From Leptothoe spongobia TAU-MAC 1115 (GTDB lineage: Bacteria; Cyanobacteriota; Cyanobacteriia; Phormidesmidales; Phormidesmidaceae), in assembly GCF_018739885.1 (NCBI RefSeq), contig NZ_JADOES010000052.1, positions 1-36,939 of the forward strand: 36,939 nucleotides of DNA. The letters run 5' to 3'. The notes under the pieces were generated by a model. That model had not been told where the DNA came from and did not search any database. It worked only from the letters and a program-made list of their open reading frames with translations. The position numbers were made by a program, and so were the translations under genes. Shown piece by piece: positions 25,217 to 34,566 of the stretch. Every line of letters starts with the position of its first letter. The first letter of the stretch is position 1.

Positions 25217-25246
25217 GGCAAGTATTTTCCACAAAAAATACTTGCC
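25217..25246 (-). terminator. Probable terminator or attenuator after fbp
   Basis: A perfect 12-bp stem (GGCAAGTATTTT at 25217-25228 with AAAATACTTGCC at 25235-25246) and a 6-base loop begins 9 bases past the fbp stop. In the sense direction the T-rich part is inside the stem and no T tract follows, so termination may be partial. Confidence 0.65.
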
Positions 25247-25254
25247 CGTCAGCC

Positions 25255-26316
25255 TTAGCCCATCACTGCCATTTCAGTTTCTCGTTCTCGGAAACGATCT
25301 TGAATAAACGATTCCACGAGTGCTACATCCTCTGTACTACCGAGTACCAAAGGTGTACGCATATGCAATCGATCAGGGAGCACGTCCAAAATTTCTTGGG
25401 TCCCCGTGGTCCCTCGTCCCCCTGCCTGCTCAGCCAAAAAGGCTAGTGGAGCCGACTCATAAAGTAAACGCAACTTTCCATCGGGATTTTTCACAGTGCC
25501 TGGATATAAAAACACCCCGCCCTGGGTCAAAATACGATGAAAATCTCCCACTAAGGCACCGCTATAGCGGGCCGAATATCCCTCATGGCGGTGAACGTAC
25601 CGAATATAGTCTCGGATAGAGTCATCCCACTGCCAAAAGTTACCTTCGTTTACACTATAAACAGGACCATGATTGGGAATCGTAATGTTCTCTTCAGAAA
25701 GGATGAACTCCCCCAGGCTGGGATCAAGGGTAAAGGCATGGACGCCCGTACCGATGGTATAGACCAGAACCGTGCTAGGACCATAGAGAATATAGCCTGC
25801 CGCTATCTGCTCCCGGCCTGGCTGTAGCAGATCCTCTCCTGTTTGATGTTCGTCATTCCCCTTTTGTTGCCGAATAGCAAAAATCGAACCAACATTAAGG
25901 TTAATGTCTACATTAGATGAACCATCAATGGGATCGTATAGCAGGGTATAGCGGCCAATGGGACAGTTCTCTGGAATATAAAACGGTTCCTCCATCTCTT
26001 CAGAGGCCAAACGACAGACCAGGCCGCTTTGCTTAAAGGCAGAAATAAAGACGTCATTGGCATAGACGTCCATTTTCTTAACCGATTCCCCTTGAACATT
26101 TTCACGTCCGGTAAAGCCCAGAGCGTCTTCGACTAAACCAGCCCGCGATAATCGTCGAGCGATGAGTTTACCCGCTAGGGCAATACGAGTCATCAACGCG
26201 CTCAGGTCCTGTGCATCAGGACCAAAACTTTTTAGCTGTTGCAGGACGTGACGCGACAGCGTCATTGAGTCGCGATCCAACGTAGCCTCGTGGGATGGTT
26301 GATAGGTTTCAACCAT
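25255..26316 (-). CDS. fbp: Fructose-1,6-bisphosphatase class I
   Basis: Hydrolyses fructose 1,6-bisphosphate to fructose 6-phosphate for gluconeogenesis and the Calvin cycle. Diagnostic segments are LSRHVLQQLKSFGPDAQDLS near the N terminus, the metal and phosphate site YDPIDGSSNVD, the sugar-phosphate region ARYSGALVGDFHRILTQGG, and GRGTTG near the C terminus. I chose ATG 26316 because GGAGG lies four bases upstream and the resulting 353 residues match cyanobacterial relatives. The frame also has an ATG at 26388 (377 residues) with no ribosome binding site. First gene of the fbp-tal-zwf-opcA cluster, divergent from the haemagglutinin-CHAT gene. Confidence 0.94.
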   Translation of the reverse strand: MVETYQPSHEATLDRDSMTLSRHVLQQLKSFGPDAQDLSALMTRIALAGKLIARRLSRAGLVEDALGFTGRENVQGESVKKMDVYANDVFISAFKQSGLVCRLASEEMEEPFYIPENCPIGRYTLLYDPIDGSSNVDINLNVGSIFAIRQQKGNDEHQTGEDLLQPGREQIAAGYILYGPSTVLVYTIGTGVHAFTLDPSLGEFILSEENITIPNHGPVYSVNEGNFWQWDDSIRDYIRYVHRHEGYSARYSGALVGDFHRILTQGGVFLYPGTVKNPDGKLRLLYESAPLAFLAEQAGGRGTTGTQEILDVLPDRLHMRTPLVLGSTEDVALVESFIQDRFRERETEMAVMG

Positions 26317-26388
26317 AGAACCTCCATTGCCTCTATTGACTGAGGTGGGTGAGTGGGCGAAGTATCGAGTAGACACTTCTATTGCCAT

Positions 26389-26787
26389 GTTAGGAACCCA
26401 ATCTGAGAAATGAATTAAACTTTTAGATCAGTTACAGAAACATCCCAGAATCCAGATTTGATGCCACTCAACAAATAAAAAACAGATGAGTCGTTAGCTT
26501 CCGGCCAAACGGCAATGCGCGTCGTATATAAACGCTATTTTTACGTAGAAAGACTATAAAGCTTGTTACGAAGGTCAGCATTTATACGTGCCTATCCAGC
26601 GGCGGAATGACTGGTAAAAACCCGTGTCATTAAGGTTACGTTTCATCAATAAGTTAGCTGTGATTAGAAAGGGGAAGTTGTGATAAATCACGTTCAGAAA
26701 AATTTCAGTTCTGGACATGAACAAGGTTTAATTGCCACTTCATTTTGATCCCATTTCTTACAGTAGTAATCCAGCATTATCAGCATC
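26389..26787. promoter_or_regulatory. Divergent promoter region between fbp and the FHA-CHAT gene
   Basis: About 400 bases without a gene. It is AT-rich near 26520-26560 (TATATAAACG, then CTATTTTTACG), as expected for promoters in both directions. A short palindrome GTGAT-AA-ATCAC sits at about 26680. It lacks the 6-base spacer of a CRP-type site. No clear boxes can be assigned. Confidence 0.5.
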
Positions 26788-29700
26788 ATGGGGCATTTAG
26801 GGTGGAATCAGCTCAACAGCCATGTCCTACAGATAGCTGGCTGGCTCAGTGTTTTTACTCTAGGTATTGCTCCCGTTTGGGGACAAGTCGTTCCCACCGG
26901 GAATACGACGACGACGACGGAAGGCTTACAGATTCAGATTACTGGCGGTGCCCAATCAGCAGATGGAGCCAATCTGTTCCATCAGTTTGAATCGTTTAAT
27001 GTAGATCCGCTTGAGACTATTACCTTTGTTGCCCCAGCCTCAGTTGAAAATATCCTAGGCCGGATCACGACTCTCCAGCCTTCAACCATTGATGGCGGCT
27101 TAGCCGTATCCAACAATGCAAACTTGTGGCTGCTCAATCCAGCGGGCATATTCTTTGGTCCCCAGGCCCATCTCAACTTACAGGGAGACTTTACGGCCAC
27201 CACAGCGGATGCCATCGGGTTTGATCAAGGTTGGTTTACCGATGGTGCAGATTATCAAGCTTTGGTAGGCCCTCCCCGGAGTTTTGCCTTTGTCTCCAGC
27301 CCCGGACATCTGATCAACCTGGGGAACCTGCAGGTACCTACCGGCCAAAATATCCGTCTCCTGGGGGGCAGTGTGGTGAACAGTGGTACCTTAAGCGCCC
27401 CAGAAGGCAACATCACCATTGCCGCTGTGGCCGATAGCAATCGGGTCAGCCTCAGTCAAACCGGTCAGCTATTGGCTTTAGAAATTGAGCCCTGGAGCAA
27501 CGAAATTACTCCATCCAGAGACACCTCGCTAAATATCTCGCCAATACATTTACCCGTACTCTTGACAGGTCAGGGTGGTGACAATGCCGATACGCTCACC
27601 ATCGCAGTCGATGGCACCGTGCAACTGGCTCAAACGGTCGCCAATATGACACCAGAAACTGGCCATGTCACTGTATCAGGAACTGTAAACAGTGCTGGAG
27701 AATATGGTGGAGAGATTCTCATCTTAGGAGAACGGCTCTCTCTTGTGGATGCAAGCATCAATGTCGATGGCATCAATCAGGGGGGACAGATTTACATTGG
27801 GGGGAGTTACCAAGGGACAGGGCCATTGCCTAACGCCTCCCAGACTCAGATCGATCCAGACACCACCCTCAGCGCTAATGCTCTTCAACAAGGGGATGGA
27901 GGCCAGATTATTGTTTGGGCCGACCGGGTGACTCATTTTGATGGAGATGCCCAGGCACAGGGAGGAGCGCTAGGGGGCAATGGAGGCTTTATTGAAATTT
28001 CTGGTAAGTCAAAACTAGGCTTTACCGGACAATTCTCCCTCGCTGCCCCCCAAGGAGAAGCGGGCACTATCCTATTTGACCCAGACAATATTTTCATTAC
28101 CAATGGCGGCACAGCGGCAGACGTCGCCACAGAATCTGTTTTATTTCCTGAAATTAGTGCGATTGACAATGATGCTGGCACGTTAATCCTGCATGAGGCA
28201 ACTCTAGAAAGCTGGGATGGCGATGACAATATTATTCTCCAAGCCAATGACCATATCCTCATTGACCTAGGAGGGAATAACGAGCTTAGATTTCAACCAG
28301 GCAAGGGTTCCATCACATTTAGTGCTGATGCTGACAATGATGCCACGGGCTTCTTTTACATGACTCAAGTCGGTGATGTCATTAATACCTCGGGGCGAGA
28401 TATCAATATTTCTGGTGATGCCGTTGTCATCCATTCTCTAGATACGCGCTCAGCTGATCTCAACAGTATCGGAAATGTTAGGTTTGTCACCCCTTCGATC
28501 ATCTCCATAGAAGAGACCCTTAATGCTAACCATATCTCCTTGCAAGGTAATGGCATTAATTTTAATGGAGGTGATAATTCTATCAGTGGTCAAACCCTTT
28601 CCCTGGCAACGGATGATCCATCGTTGGATATTCAGTTAGGGTCAAGCGTTGATATGATCAACGCCCTGGATATTGAAGAAAGAGAAGTCTTGGCCCTCAA
28701 CGATGGATTTGCTAACATCCTGATTGGTCGTCCTGACGGGACAGGCAAAATTACTCTGTATAATTCTATCGCCAACGGAGGCATTAGTCCCTTTCAAGAT
28801 CCTGTTCATCTTGCTGGGGCCAATGTCTTACAAGGTCCTGATCAGCTAACCCCCTGGACCATTACCAGTAGTGGACAGGGTAATTTAAACGGACTATTTA
28901 GCAATGGGTTGAGCTTTGAAAATATCAACTCAATTGTTGTTGGCAATGGTACGAATGATACCCTCCACGGCTCAACGGGAAATGACAGGATTGTTTTCTC
29001 AGGTGTGGATGCTGGCACCTTTAATGATGTTAATTTTGCTGGCATTCAAAATTTCGATGGGGCTGACGGTGATGACCAGTTTATTTTTGCCAATGGAGCC
29101 GTGATCAATGGATCCATTGATGGTGGCACAGGTAGCAACACCCTTGATTACAGTGCCTACATCACCGATTTGATGATCGACCTGGAAACAGGTAACGCGT
29201 CTGGGACTGGAGGTTTTAGCAATATTCAGAGCGTTATTGGTGGCGCTGGATCTAATACCATTCAGGGGACTAATACTCATGATGTCGTCACGCTGACTGG
29301 AGTTGGCACAGGCACGATCAATGAAGTGGCGTTTCAAGCGTTTGAAACGGTTACCCCAGGCGCTGGAGACGATCGATTTGTTGTCAACGGTGGCCCCTGG
29401 ACAAGCCTTGATGGAGGATTGGGGACCGATACCTTGGACTATAGCAACTACACCACTGCCGTCACTGTCGATCTTCAGGCAGAAACAGCTACAGACATCG
29501 GCACCATCAATAACATTGAAACATTGATCGGAGGTAGTGCCAGTGACAGCCTTATTGGCACCAACAGTAACGATATCGTGCTCATCACTGGAAATAATGC
29601 AGGCACATTCAACAATCTCAATTTTAGCAACATTGAGAATCACGATGGGGGGGGCGGAAACGACACCTTTTTCTTTAGTGATGGGACATCAGTCACTGGT

Positions 29701-32379
29701 GTTCTAACCGGTGGCGATGGCATTGACAGAGCCAACTATAACAATTACACCACGGGCATCACAGTCGATCTACAGACCAATAGTGCCACCGGTACCGGTG
29801 GATTTGATACCGTAGAAACCTTCATCGGTGGCAGTCATAACGATGCATTTAAACTGAGCGCCACCAATCTCATCAGCGCTATAAACGGAGGAGCCGGAAG
29901 CGATACTCTCCAGGGCGATCATGTCGTCAGTGAGTGGAACCTAACGGCTGTTAATACAGGTAATGGCACCGGCGTCACAAACTTTTCAAATATCGAAAAC
30001 CTGATCGCTGGCAATCAAACAGACCAGGTAAACTTTTTCGCTGGCGGGGCTCGCTTTACCGGTGCTCTCGATGGTGGTGATGGTCCATTGACCCTCAAAG
30101 GCGACAGTATTGGTATTGGCACCAGCATTACAGGCACCAACACGTTAACGATTGAACCTATTTCAGTCGATAGAGAGCTTAACCTGGGCGGACCTGGGCT
30201 AACAGCTGCCTTAGATATCTCCACACCAGAACTTACCACCATCGACAATAGTTTTACGGCCATCACGATCGGGCATCCCGAAGGCACGGGTAAGATCACC
30301 CTCAGTGCAGCCGTCACATTATCAGTAGCGACAACTATCCAATCTCCCAGTGGCAATGGCTCAATTAACACCCAAGGATTTCATCTAACCGCTTCTGAGT
30401 TGTTTCTGTCAGCTGCACAAGAGATTATGACCGCCGACCTGATCGCCCCCAATGGCGTCACTCTTAAGAGTGGCGATGCCATTAACACTCAAGCTATTTT
30501 GACCCACGATGAGCTCAACGGCGGCCATGTTGTCATCGATGCAGGCACCACCATCACGACACAACAAATTGACACGACAGGGGCAGCGGGCGCAGGGGGC
30601 AATGTTAATCTCAATGCACCAGAGATCGTCCAAGTTGAATCCATCCGAGCCGAGGGTAGTAGCGCGGGCGGTAATGTCACCATTACCACCGACCAGTTTG
30701 TTCAAATAACCGGTAGCTTTACCAGTTTAGATAGTAGCATTGCCAGTATCTCCACAGCTGCAACCCATGGCACAGGTGACATTAGTATTTACCATGGAGG
30801 TAACAGCACCACTCCTTTTGAGATCGGTGATAGCAGCCTTTTAGGCAGCAACGCTGTCCTTACCACCGGGGCCTTTCAAATTCCAACGGACAGTTCTTTT
30901 CTAAATAGTTATTCCCTGGGTAACATCGCGCTTGTGACTCAGGATATCATCAGTCCCATTGTAGCCAATCCATCACCAGTCATCAGTCTGCCCCTAACGT
31001 TGCCCAACTCTCCTACCATTAATTTCAACTCCCCACTCCTAACAAATGACTCCCTTTCCCTAGAAAAACTAACAGCCTCTATGGGCTCCGATGACTCTAA
31101 CAAAACCCTATTTGAACGGTTAGAAAATTCTTATTCTGAGCAGTTTAAGTCCCATTTAAACCTGTATGAACGGGTTAGCATTTCCCCCATCAATCTGGAT
31201 ACAGCCCAACAAACCCTGGAAAATGTTGAAGGGTTAATGGGGGTGAGACCGGGGGTTCTATATGTCTATTTCTTACCCCCAACTGGAAAAGATACAGCCA
31301 TACCAGACTCCAGTGGCCTCAATCCTAATGATGAGCTGGGACTATTGTTACTCACCCATAGTGGACAAACTGTCCGCAGAAAAGTAGAAGGTGTGACCCG
31401 TGATCAGGTGATGGCCATAGCCAACGATTTTTTGGCGCAAATAACCAATTCTATTTCTGTATCGTCTCAATATTTACCACCGGCTCAGCAGCTCTACGAT
31501 TGGTTTATCACCCCTGTAGAGGATGATTTGCAACAGCAGGGAATTCAGAGTTTAGCCCTGGCCATGGATACGGGCCTTCGCACCCTACCCGTTGCCGCAT
31601 TGCACAGTGGAGAAGAGTTTCTCGTTGAGCGCTATAGCCTGGGTGTGATTCCTAGTTTTAGCTTGACTGACTTTAATCCTCAGAACTTTCTCTATAACCA
31701 GCTAGAAGATACTCAGCTTTTAGCCATGGGAGCATCCCAGTTTCCATCACAACAGCTTTTGCCCGCTGTACCAGAGGAACTCACTGTCGTCACAAAATCG
31801 TTTGATGACAGCGAAGTCTTTCTGAATGAGGGCTTTACACTGGATAACCTCCAAACCCAGGTCGCTCGCAATGAATTTGGCATTGTTCACCTGGCCAGTC
31901 ATGGTGTTTTTGAGCCGGGTGAGCCGAGCCATTCTTATATTCAGCTATGGGATCAGCCCCTGCGGCTGGATCAGGTGCATACGCTGGGGTTACAGGAAGC
32001 TGATATTGCGCTGATGGTGTTGAGTGCTTGTAACACCGCTTTAGGGGACCGTGAAGCAGAATATGGTTTTGCTGGGTTAGCGGTAAATGCTGGGGTGCAA
32101 ACGTCTGTTGCGAGTCTGTGGCCCATTAGTGATGAAGGCACCCTAGGATTGATGACTTACTTTTATGAGAACTTACAACAACAGCCGATTCGAGCTAATG
32201 CTTTACGCCAAGCGCAGCTGGCCATGCTGCAGGGGGAGCTGACATTTGCCGACGGGACATTATATGGCCTGGATCAGACGGCGTTGGCTCACTTTCCAGA
32301 GTTGGAATATCATGGACGCTGGAATTTTGAGCATCCTTTTTATTGGTCCACTTATACGTTGGTGGGTAGTCCCTGGTAA
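26788..32379 (+). CDS. Secreted filamentous-haemagglutinin (TPS) protein with C-terminal CHAT protease domain
   Basis: Protein of 1863 residues joining a secretion module to a caspase-like domain. A signal peptide ends near residue 32 (LGIAPVWG-Q). The TPS/haemagglutination domain follows (about 35-150) with the hallmark NPAGIFFGPQAHLNLQGDFT, which directs two-partner secretion through an FhaC-type pore; none is encoded here. A beta-helix region runs to about 700, then three repeats of nearly 100 residues and a partial fourth with GG-x-G-x-D-x-L motifs (715-1070), and more beta strands. From about 1480 a CHAT domain begins, with its dyad intact: His1705 (HLASHGVF) and Cys1748 (LSACNTALGD). 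CHAT domains are cysteine peptidases related to separase and caspases. Self-processing or cleavage of surface partners is inference. No ribosome binding site before ATG 26788. Confidence 0.9.
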   Translation: MGHLGWNQLNSHVLQIAGWLSVFTLGIAPVWGQVVPTGNTTTTTEGLQIQITGGAQSADGANLFHQFESFNVDPLETITFVAPASVENILGRITTLQPSTIDGGLAVSNNANLWLLNPAGIFFGPQAHLNLQGDFTATTADAIGFDQGWFTDGADYQALVGPPRSFAFVSSPGHLINLGNLQVPTGQNIRLLGGSVVNSGTLSAPEGNITIAAVADSNRVSLSQTGQLLALEIEPWSNEITPSRDTSLNISPIHLPVLLTGQGGDNADTLTIAVDGTVQLAQTVANMTPETGHVTVSGTVNSAGEYGGEILILGERLSLVDASINVDGINQGGQIYIGGSYQGTGPLPNASQTQIDPDTTLSANALQQGDGGQIIVWADRVTHFDGDAQAQGGALGGNGGFIEISGKSKLGFTGQFSLAAPQGEAGTILFDPDNIFITNGGTAADVATESVLFPEISAIDNDAGTLILHEATLESWDGDDNIILQANDHILIDLGGNNELRFQPGKGSITFSADADNDATGFFYMTQVGDVINTSGRDINISGDAVVIHSLDTRSADLNSIGNVRFVTPSIISIEETLNANHISLQGNGINFNGGDNSISGQTLSLATDDPSLDIQLGSSVDMINALDIEEREVLALNDGFANILIGRPDGTGKITLYNSIANGGISPFQDPVHLAGANVLQGPDQLTPWTITSSGQGNLNGLFSNGLSFENINSIVVGNGTNDTLHGSTGNDRIVFSGVDAGTFNDVNFAGIQNFDGADGDDQFIFANGAVINGSIDGGTGSNTLDYSAYITDLMIDLETGNASGTGGFSNIQSVIGGAGSNTIQGTNTHDVVTLTGVGTGTINEVAFQAFETVTPGAGDDRFVVNGGPWTSLDGGLGTDTLDYSNYTTAVTVDLQAETATDIGTINNIETLIGGSASDSLIGTNSNDIVLITGNNAGTFNNLNFSNIENHDGGGGNDTFFFSDGTSVTGVLTGGDGIDRANYNNYTTGITVDLQTNSATGTGGFDTVETFIGGSHNDAFKLSATNLISAINGGAGSDTLQGDHVVSEWNLTAVNTGNGTGVTNFSNIENLIAGNQTDQVNFFAGGARFTGALDGGDGPLTLKGDSIGIGTSITGTNTLTIEPISVDRELNLGGPGLTAALDISTPELTTIDNSFTAITIGHPEGTGKITLSAAVTLSVATTIQSPSGNGSINTQGFHLTASELFLSAAQEIMTADLIAPNGVTLKSGDAINTQAILTHDELNGGHVVIDAGTTITTQQIDTTGAAGAGGNVNLNAPEIVQVESIRAEGSSAGGNVTITTDQFVQITGSFTSLDSSIASISTAATHGTGDISIYHGGNSTTPFEIGDSSLLGSNAVLTTGAFQIPTDSSFLNSYSLGNIALVTQDIISPIVANPSPVISLPLTLPNSPTINFNSPLLTNDSLSLEKLTASMGSDDSNKTLFERLENSYSEQFKSHLNLYERVSISPINLDTAQQTLENVEGLMGVRPGVLYVYFLPPTGKDTAIPDSSGLNPNDELGLLLLTHSGQTVRRKVEGVTRDQVMAIANDFLAQITNSISVSSQYLPPAQQLYDWFITPVEDDLQQQGIQSLALAMDTGLRTLPVAALHSGEEFLVERYSLGVIPSFSLTDFNPQNFLYNQLEDTQLLAMGASQFPSQQLLPAVPEELTVVTKSFDDSEVFLNEGFTLDNLQTQVARNEFGIVHLASHGVFEPGEPSHSYIQLWDQPLRLDQVHTLGLQEADIALMVLSACNTALGDREAEYGFAGLAVNAGVQTSVASLWPISDEGTLGLMTYFYENLQQQPIRANALRQAQLAMLQGELTFADGTLYGLDQTALAHFPELEYHGRWNFEHPFYWSTYTLVGSPW
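28930..30000 (+). repeat. Three-and-a-half repeats of about 100 residues in the FHA-CHAT gene
   Basis: Units start at 28930, 29230 and 29521, with a shortened one from 29818. Each carries, in order, a G-x-x-x-D-x-L/I-x-G-T/S motif, D-x-V/I, TGxxxGTxN, a GG-x-G-x-D segment, LDYSxYTT, VDL and an I/V-E or I-Q end. The aspartate and glycine spacing resembles RTX-type calcium sites but is looser. The DNA of the units has diverged, so they are old. Confidence 0.75.
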
Positions 32380-32415
32380 TGCGGTTATTTTTACAAAAAC
32401 TAGAAGCAGCATGGC

Positions 32416-32460
32416 CGCACGACTATCGTATTCAATTTGTTATTGTTCGATAGTCGTGCG
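32416..32460. terminator. Perfect 13-bp hairpin between convergent genes
   Basis: CGCACGACTATCG (32416-32428) pairs with CGATAGTCGTGCG (32448-32460), and the loop contains a further CAAT/ATTG pairing. It sits between the ends of the FHA-CHAT gene and chlN, where one structure can end both transcripts. There is no long T tract. Confidence 0.7.
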
Positions 32461-32484
32461 ATCTGTCAAGCAAGCAAAGGCTTT

Positions 32485-33909
32485 CTAAACGCTAGCTTCT
32501 TCCTTGACAAGTTTGTCCCATCCTAAATCCTTAAGATTACTGTTACGTCGCAATGGACGGGTCACCAACTCAAGAATGTCACGCGTGTTACCAAAGCCAT
32601 GAATTTGGGCAAAGGTGAACTCGACAGACCACTTAGTGTTAATGCCCCTAGCTTCCAGTGGATTGGCATGGGCCATACCCGTAATCACTAGATCAGGCTC
32701 AATCTCCAGAATGCGTTGAATCTGATTATAGTTATCTGGCTTTTCAGTAATCTTGGGCTTGGGTACACCCATTTCTTCACAGGTGCGCTCTAGCAATAGC
32801 AACTCAGCTCCCTGGAAACGCTTATCCATATAGGGGATGCCAATTTCCGGTACGGTCATACCGCAGCGGATCAAAAAGCGGGCCATGGCAATCTCTAAGA
32901 GATTGTCTCCCATGAAGTAAACGGATTTGCCCCGAATCAGGCTGACGTAGTCCTCTACGGATTCCCAGATTTTGGCCTCTCGCTCGTCTAGCCCCTGAGG
33001 TTCAATCCCTAAGACGGAGCAGATTTTCTCGACCCAAGCACGGGTGCCGTCAGGGCCGATGGGGAATGGGGCACCAATTACCTTTGCCTTTTTCCGTCGC
33101 ATTAAGGTGGATGCCGTGCGCGATAAGAATGGGTTTACCCCAGATGCAAAATAGCCTTCTTTGATGACGGGTAACTCGGTATAGCGGTTTTCAGGCAGCC
33201 AGCCGGATACCTTAACGCCTTGTTTCTTCAGTTCTAAATTGAGCTGGGTGACCACTGGATTAGGAACTGAGCCGAATAGGATCAGGGGGGTGTGGTCATA
33301 ATACTCGTCTGCGGCAGGAGTTTCATCCGGAGCTGCTGCTTCGGTTTTACGGCCCAGGGATAGTAATTTGCCAAGGCCGTTACGCTCTTGCTTCTCAGGT
33401 TCGATGGCTGGGGCAGCAGGCTCTTCAGTGGGGCAGCGCTGGGCCATGGCGGCGAGGACGGTGTCTTCACCCTGGGTAAAGGCATAGTCGAGGCCGTTGG
33501 CGCGAGCAACCACGATGGGAACGCCGATTTCGTCTTCTAGGACAGGGGCGATGCCTTCGAGGTCGGTTTTAATGATTTCGGTGGTGCAGGTGCCGATCCA
33601 AACGATGACGCTGGGGTTGCGATCGCGCTTAATCTGCAAACACAACCGCTTCAATTCTTCATAATCATTCAGCTTGGCAGAGATATCACCTTCTTCTAGC
33701 TCAGCCATAGCGTAGCGAGGCTCAGCAAAGATCATTACTCCCATGGCATTTTGCAAAAAATAGCCACAGGTCTTGGTACCAATTACCAAAAAGAAACTGT
33801 CTTCAATTTTTTGGTAAAGCCACGCCACACAGCTAATGGGGCAAAACGTATGGTAATTGCCCGTGTCGCAGTCAAAGTCAAGGGAGAGAGTATTCGCAGT
33901 TGTTGTCAT
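32485..33909 (-). CDS. chlN: Light-independent protochlorophyllide reductase subunit N
   Basis: With ChlB it forms the catalytic NB component that reduces protochlorophyllide to chlorophyllide without light, taking electrons from ChlL. Three of the cysteines that bind the shared [4Fe-4S] cluster are visible: Cys23 (YHTFCPISC), Cys48 (GTKTCGYF) and Cys108 (WIGTCTTEI). A Pro/Glu-rich insert lies at about 190-225, a variable region in cyanobacterial ChlN. The frame continues upstream to 33993, but those 28 codons do not look like ChlN, and ATG 33909 with AAGGA upstream gives 474 residues, close to the usual size. It is 113 bases after the DUF5331-like gene in the chlL-chlN cluster. chlB is not in this window. 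Confidence 0.96.
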   Translation of the reverse strand: MTTTANTLSLDFDCDTGNYHTFCPISCVAWLYQKIEDSFFLVIGTKTCGYFLQNAMGVMIFAEPRYAMAELEEGDISAKLNDYEELKRLCLQIKRDRNPSVIVWIGTCTTEIIKTDLEGIAPVLEDEIGVPIVVARANGLDYAFTQGEDTVLAAMAQRCPTEEPAAPAIEPEKQERNGLGKLLSLGRKTEAAAPDETPAADEYYDHTPLILFGSVPNPVVTQLNLELKKQGVKVSGWLPENRYTELPVIKEGYFASGVNPFLSRTASTLMRRKKAKVIGAPFPIGPDGTRAWVEKICSVLGIEPQGLDEREAKIWESVEDYVSLIRGKSVYFMGDNLLEIAMARFLIRCGMTVPEIGIPYMDKRFQGAELLLLERTCEEMGVPKPKITEKPDNYNQIQRILEIEPDLVITGMAHANPLEARGINTKWSVEFTFAQIHGFGNTRDILELVTRPLRRNSNLKDLGWDKLVKEEASV

Positions 33910-34022
33910 CGTGATTAAAGTCCTTGGAACAGTATTGACACTTGCAAAGAGAGATAACAGAGCTGCCATCTCCAGCAATCGTTCGCCGGGCAATCATCCG
34001 ATGGGTTGTGTGCTTGCTTACT

Positions 34023-34382
34023 CTAGAGACCTTCTAGTCCTTCTAACAGGGGAGTATTATCATCACCTGCCGAAGCATCTAGCGTTGGTCCCACATCACC
34101 CTTACCGTCCAAGGCCATTTCTGGATCAAAATTAAGCCCAAGCACCTCGACTAGTGCATCCTCATCAGAGTTGAGCTTATAGAACGGCACCATCAGATTC
34201 GATAGTTTAGGCTCTATGGCGTTAATCACACCCAAAATTAGTAGCGAAGATGGACGCCGACCACCGTCAGGCGTTCTGACAGAGACGTTATTCATCTGCA
34301 GTTCTAACCAGGCACGATTGTCTTGCACATAGTTCAACCACTTATCACGGATGGAGGTGGTGAAATTCTCAAAAAAGGCCAT
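34023..34382 (-). CDS. DUF5331-like protein encoded between chlL and chlN
   Basis: Protein of 119 residues beginning MAFFENFTTSIRDKWLNYVQ, with the block TPDGGRRPSSLLILGVINAI, then EPKLSNLMVPFYKLN, LGLNFDPE and an acidic Gly/Asp-rich tail. I recall similar proteins at this place in cyanobacterial chlL-chlN clusters, annotated as DUF5331. No membrane segment, cysteine ligand or enzyme motif is visible. Its position suggests a role in dark chlorophyll synthesis, for instance assembly or regulation of the reductase, which is inference. ATG start at 34382, 184 bases after chlL. Confidence 0.8.
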   Translation of the reverse strand: MAFFENFTTSIRDKWLNYVQDNRAWLELQMNNVSVRTPDGGRRPSSLLILGVINAIEPKLSNLMVPFYKLNSDEDALVEVLGLNFDPEMALDGKGDVGPTLDASAGDDNTPLLEGLEGL

Positions 34383-34566
34383 ATCTTGAGACTGTTTCTA
34401 ACTTGGCAACATCACCCTGCCGAAAAATGTAGACAGGGCACGCAGCAATTTAGCACCTCAGCGTCAGAATGGCCAGTCTTTTGAGAAACTCAACGCGAAT
34501 AAACAATTAGAAACCGATCAGATTAACCGGGAAAGTCTTACCAAATCGAGGCCTAAAGCCAGAAAC

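Noticed and set aside
26680..26691. GTGAT-AA-ATCAC palindrome as a SyCRP1 site
   Set aside because: CRP-type sites need TGTGA-N6-TCACA; the spacer here is too short and the outer bases do not fit.
33910..33993. N-terminal extension of chlN by 28 codons
   Set aside because: The extension does not resemble ChlN; the internal ATG with a ribosome binding site gives the normal length.
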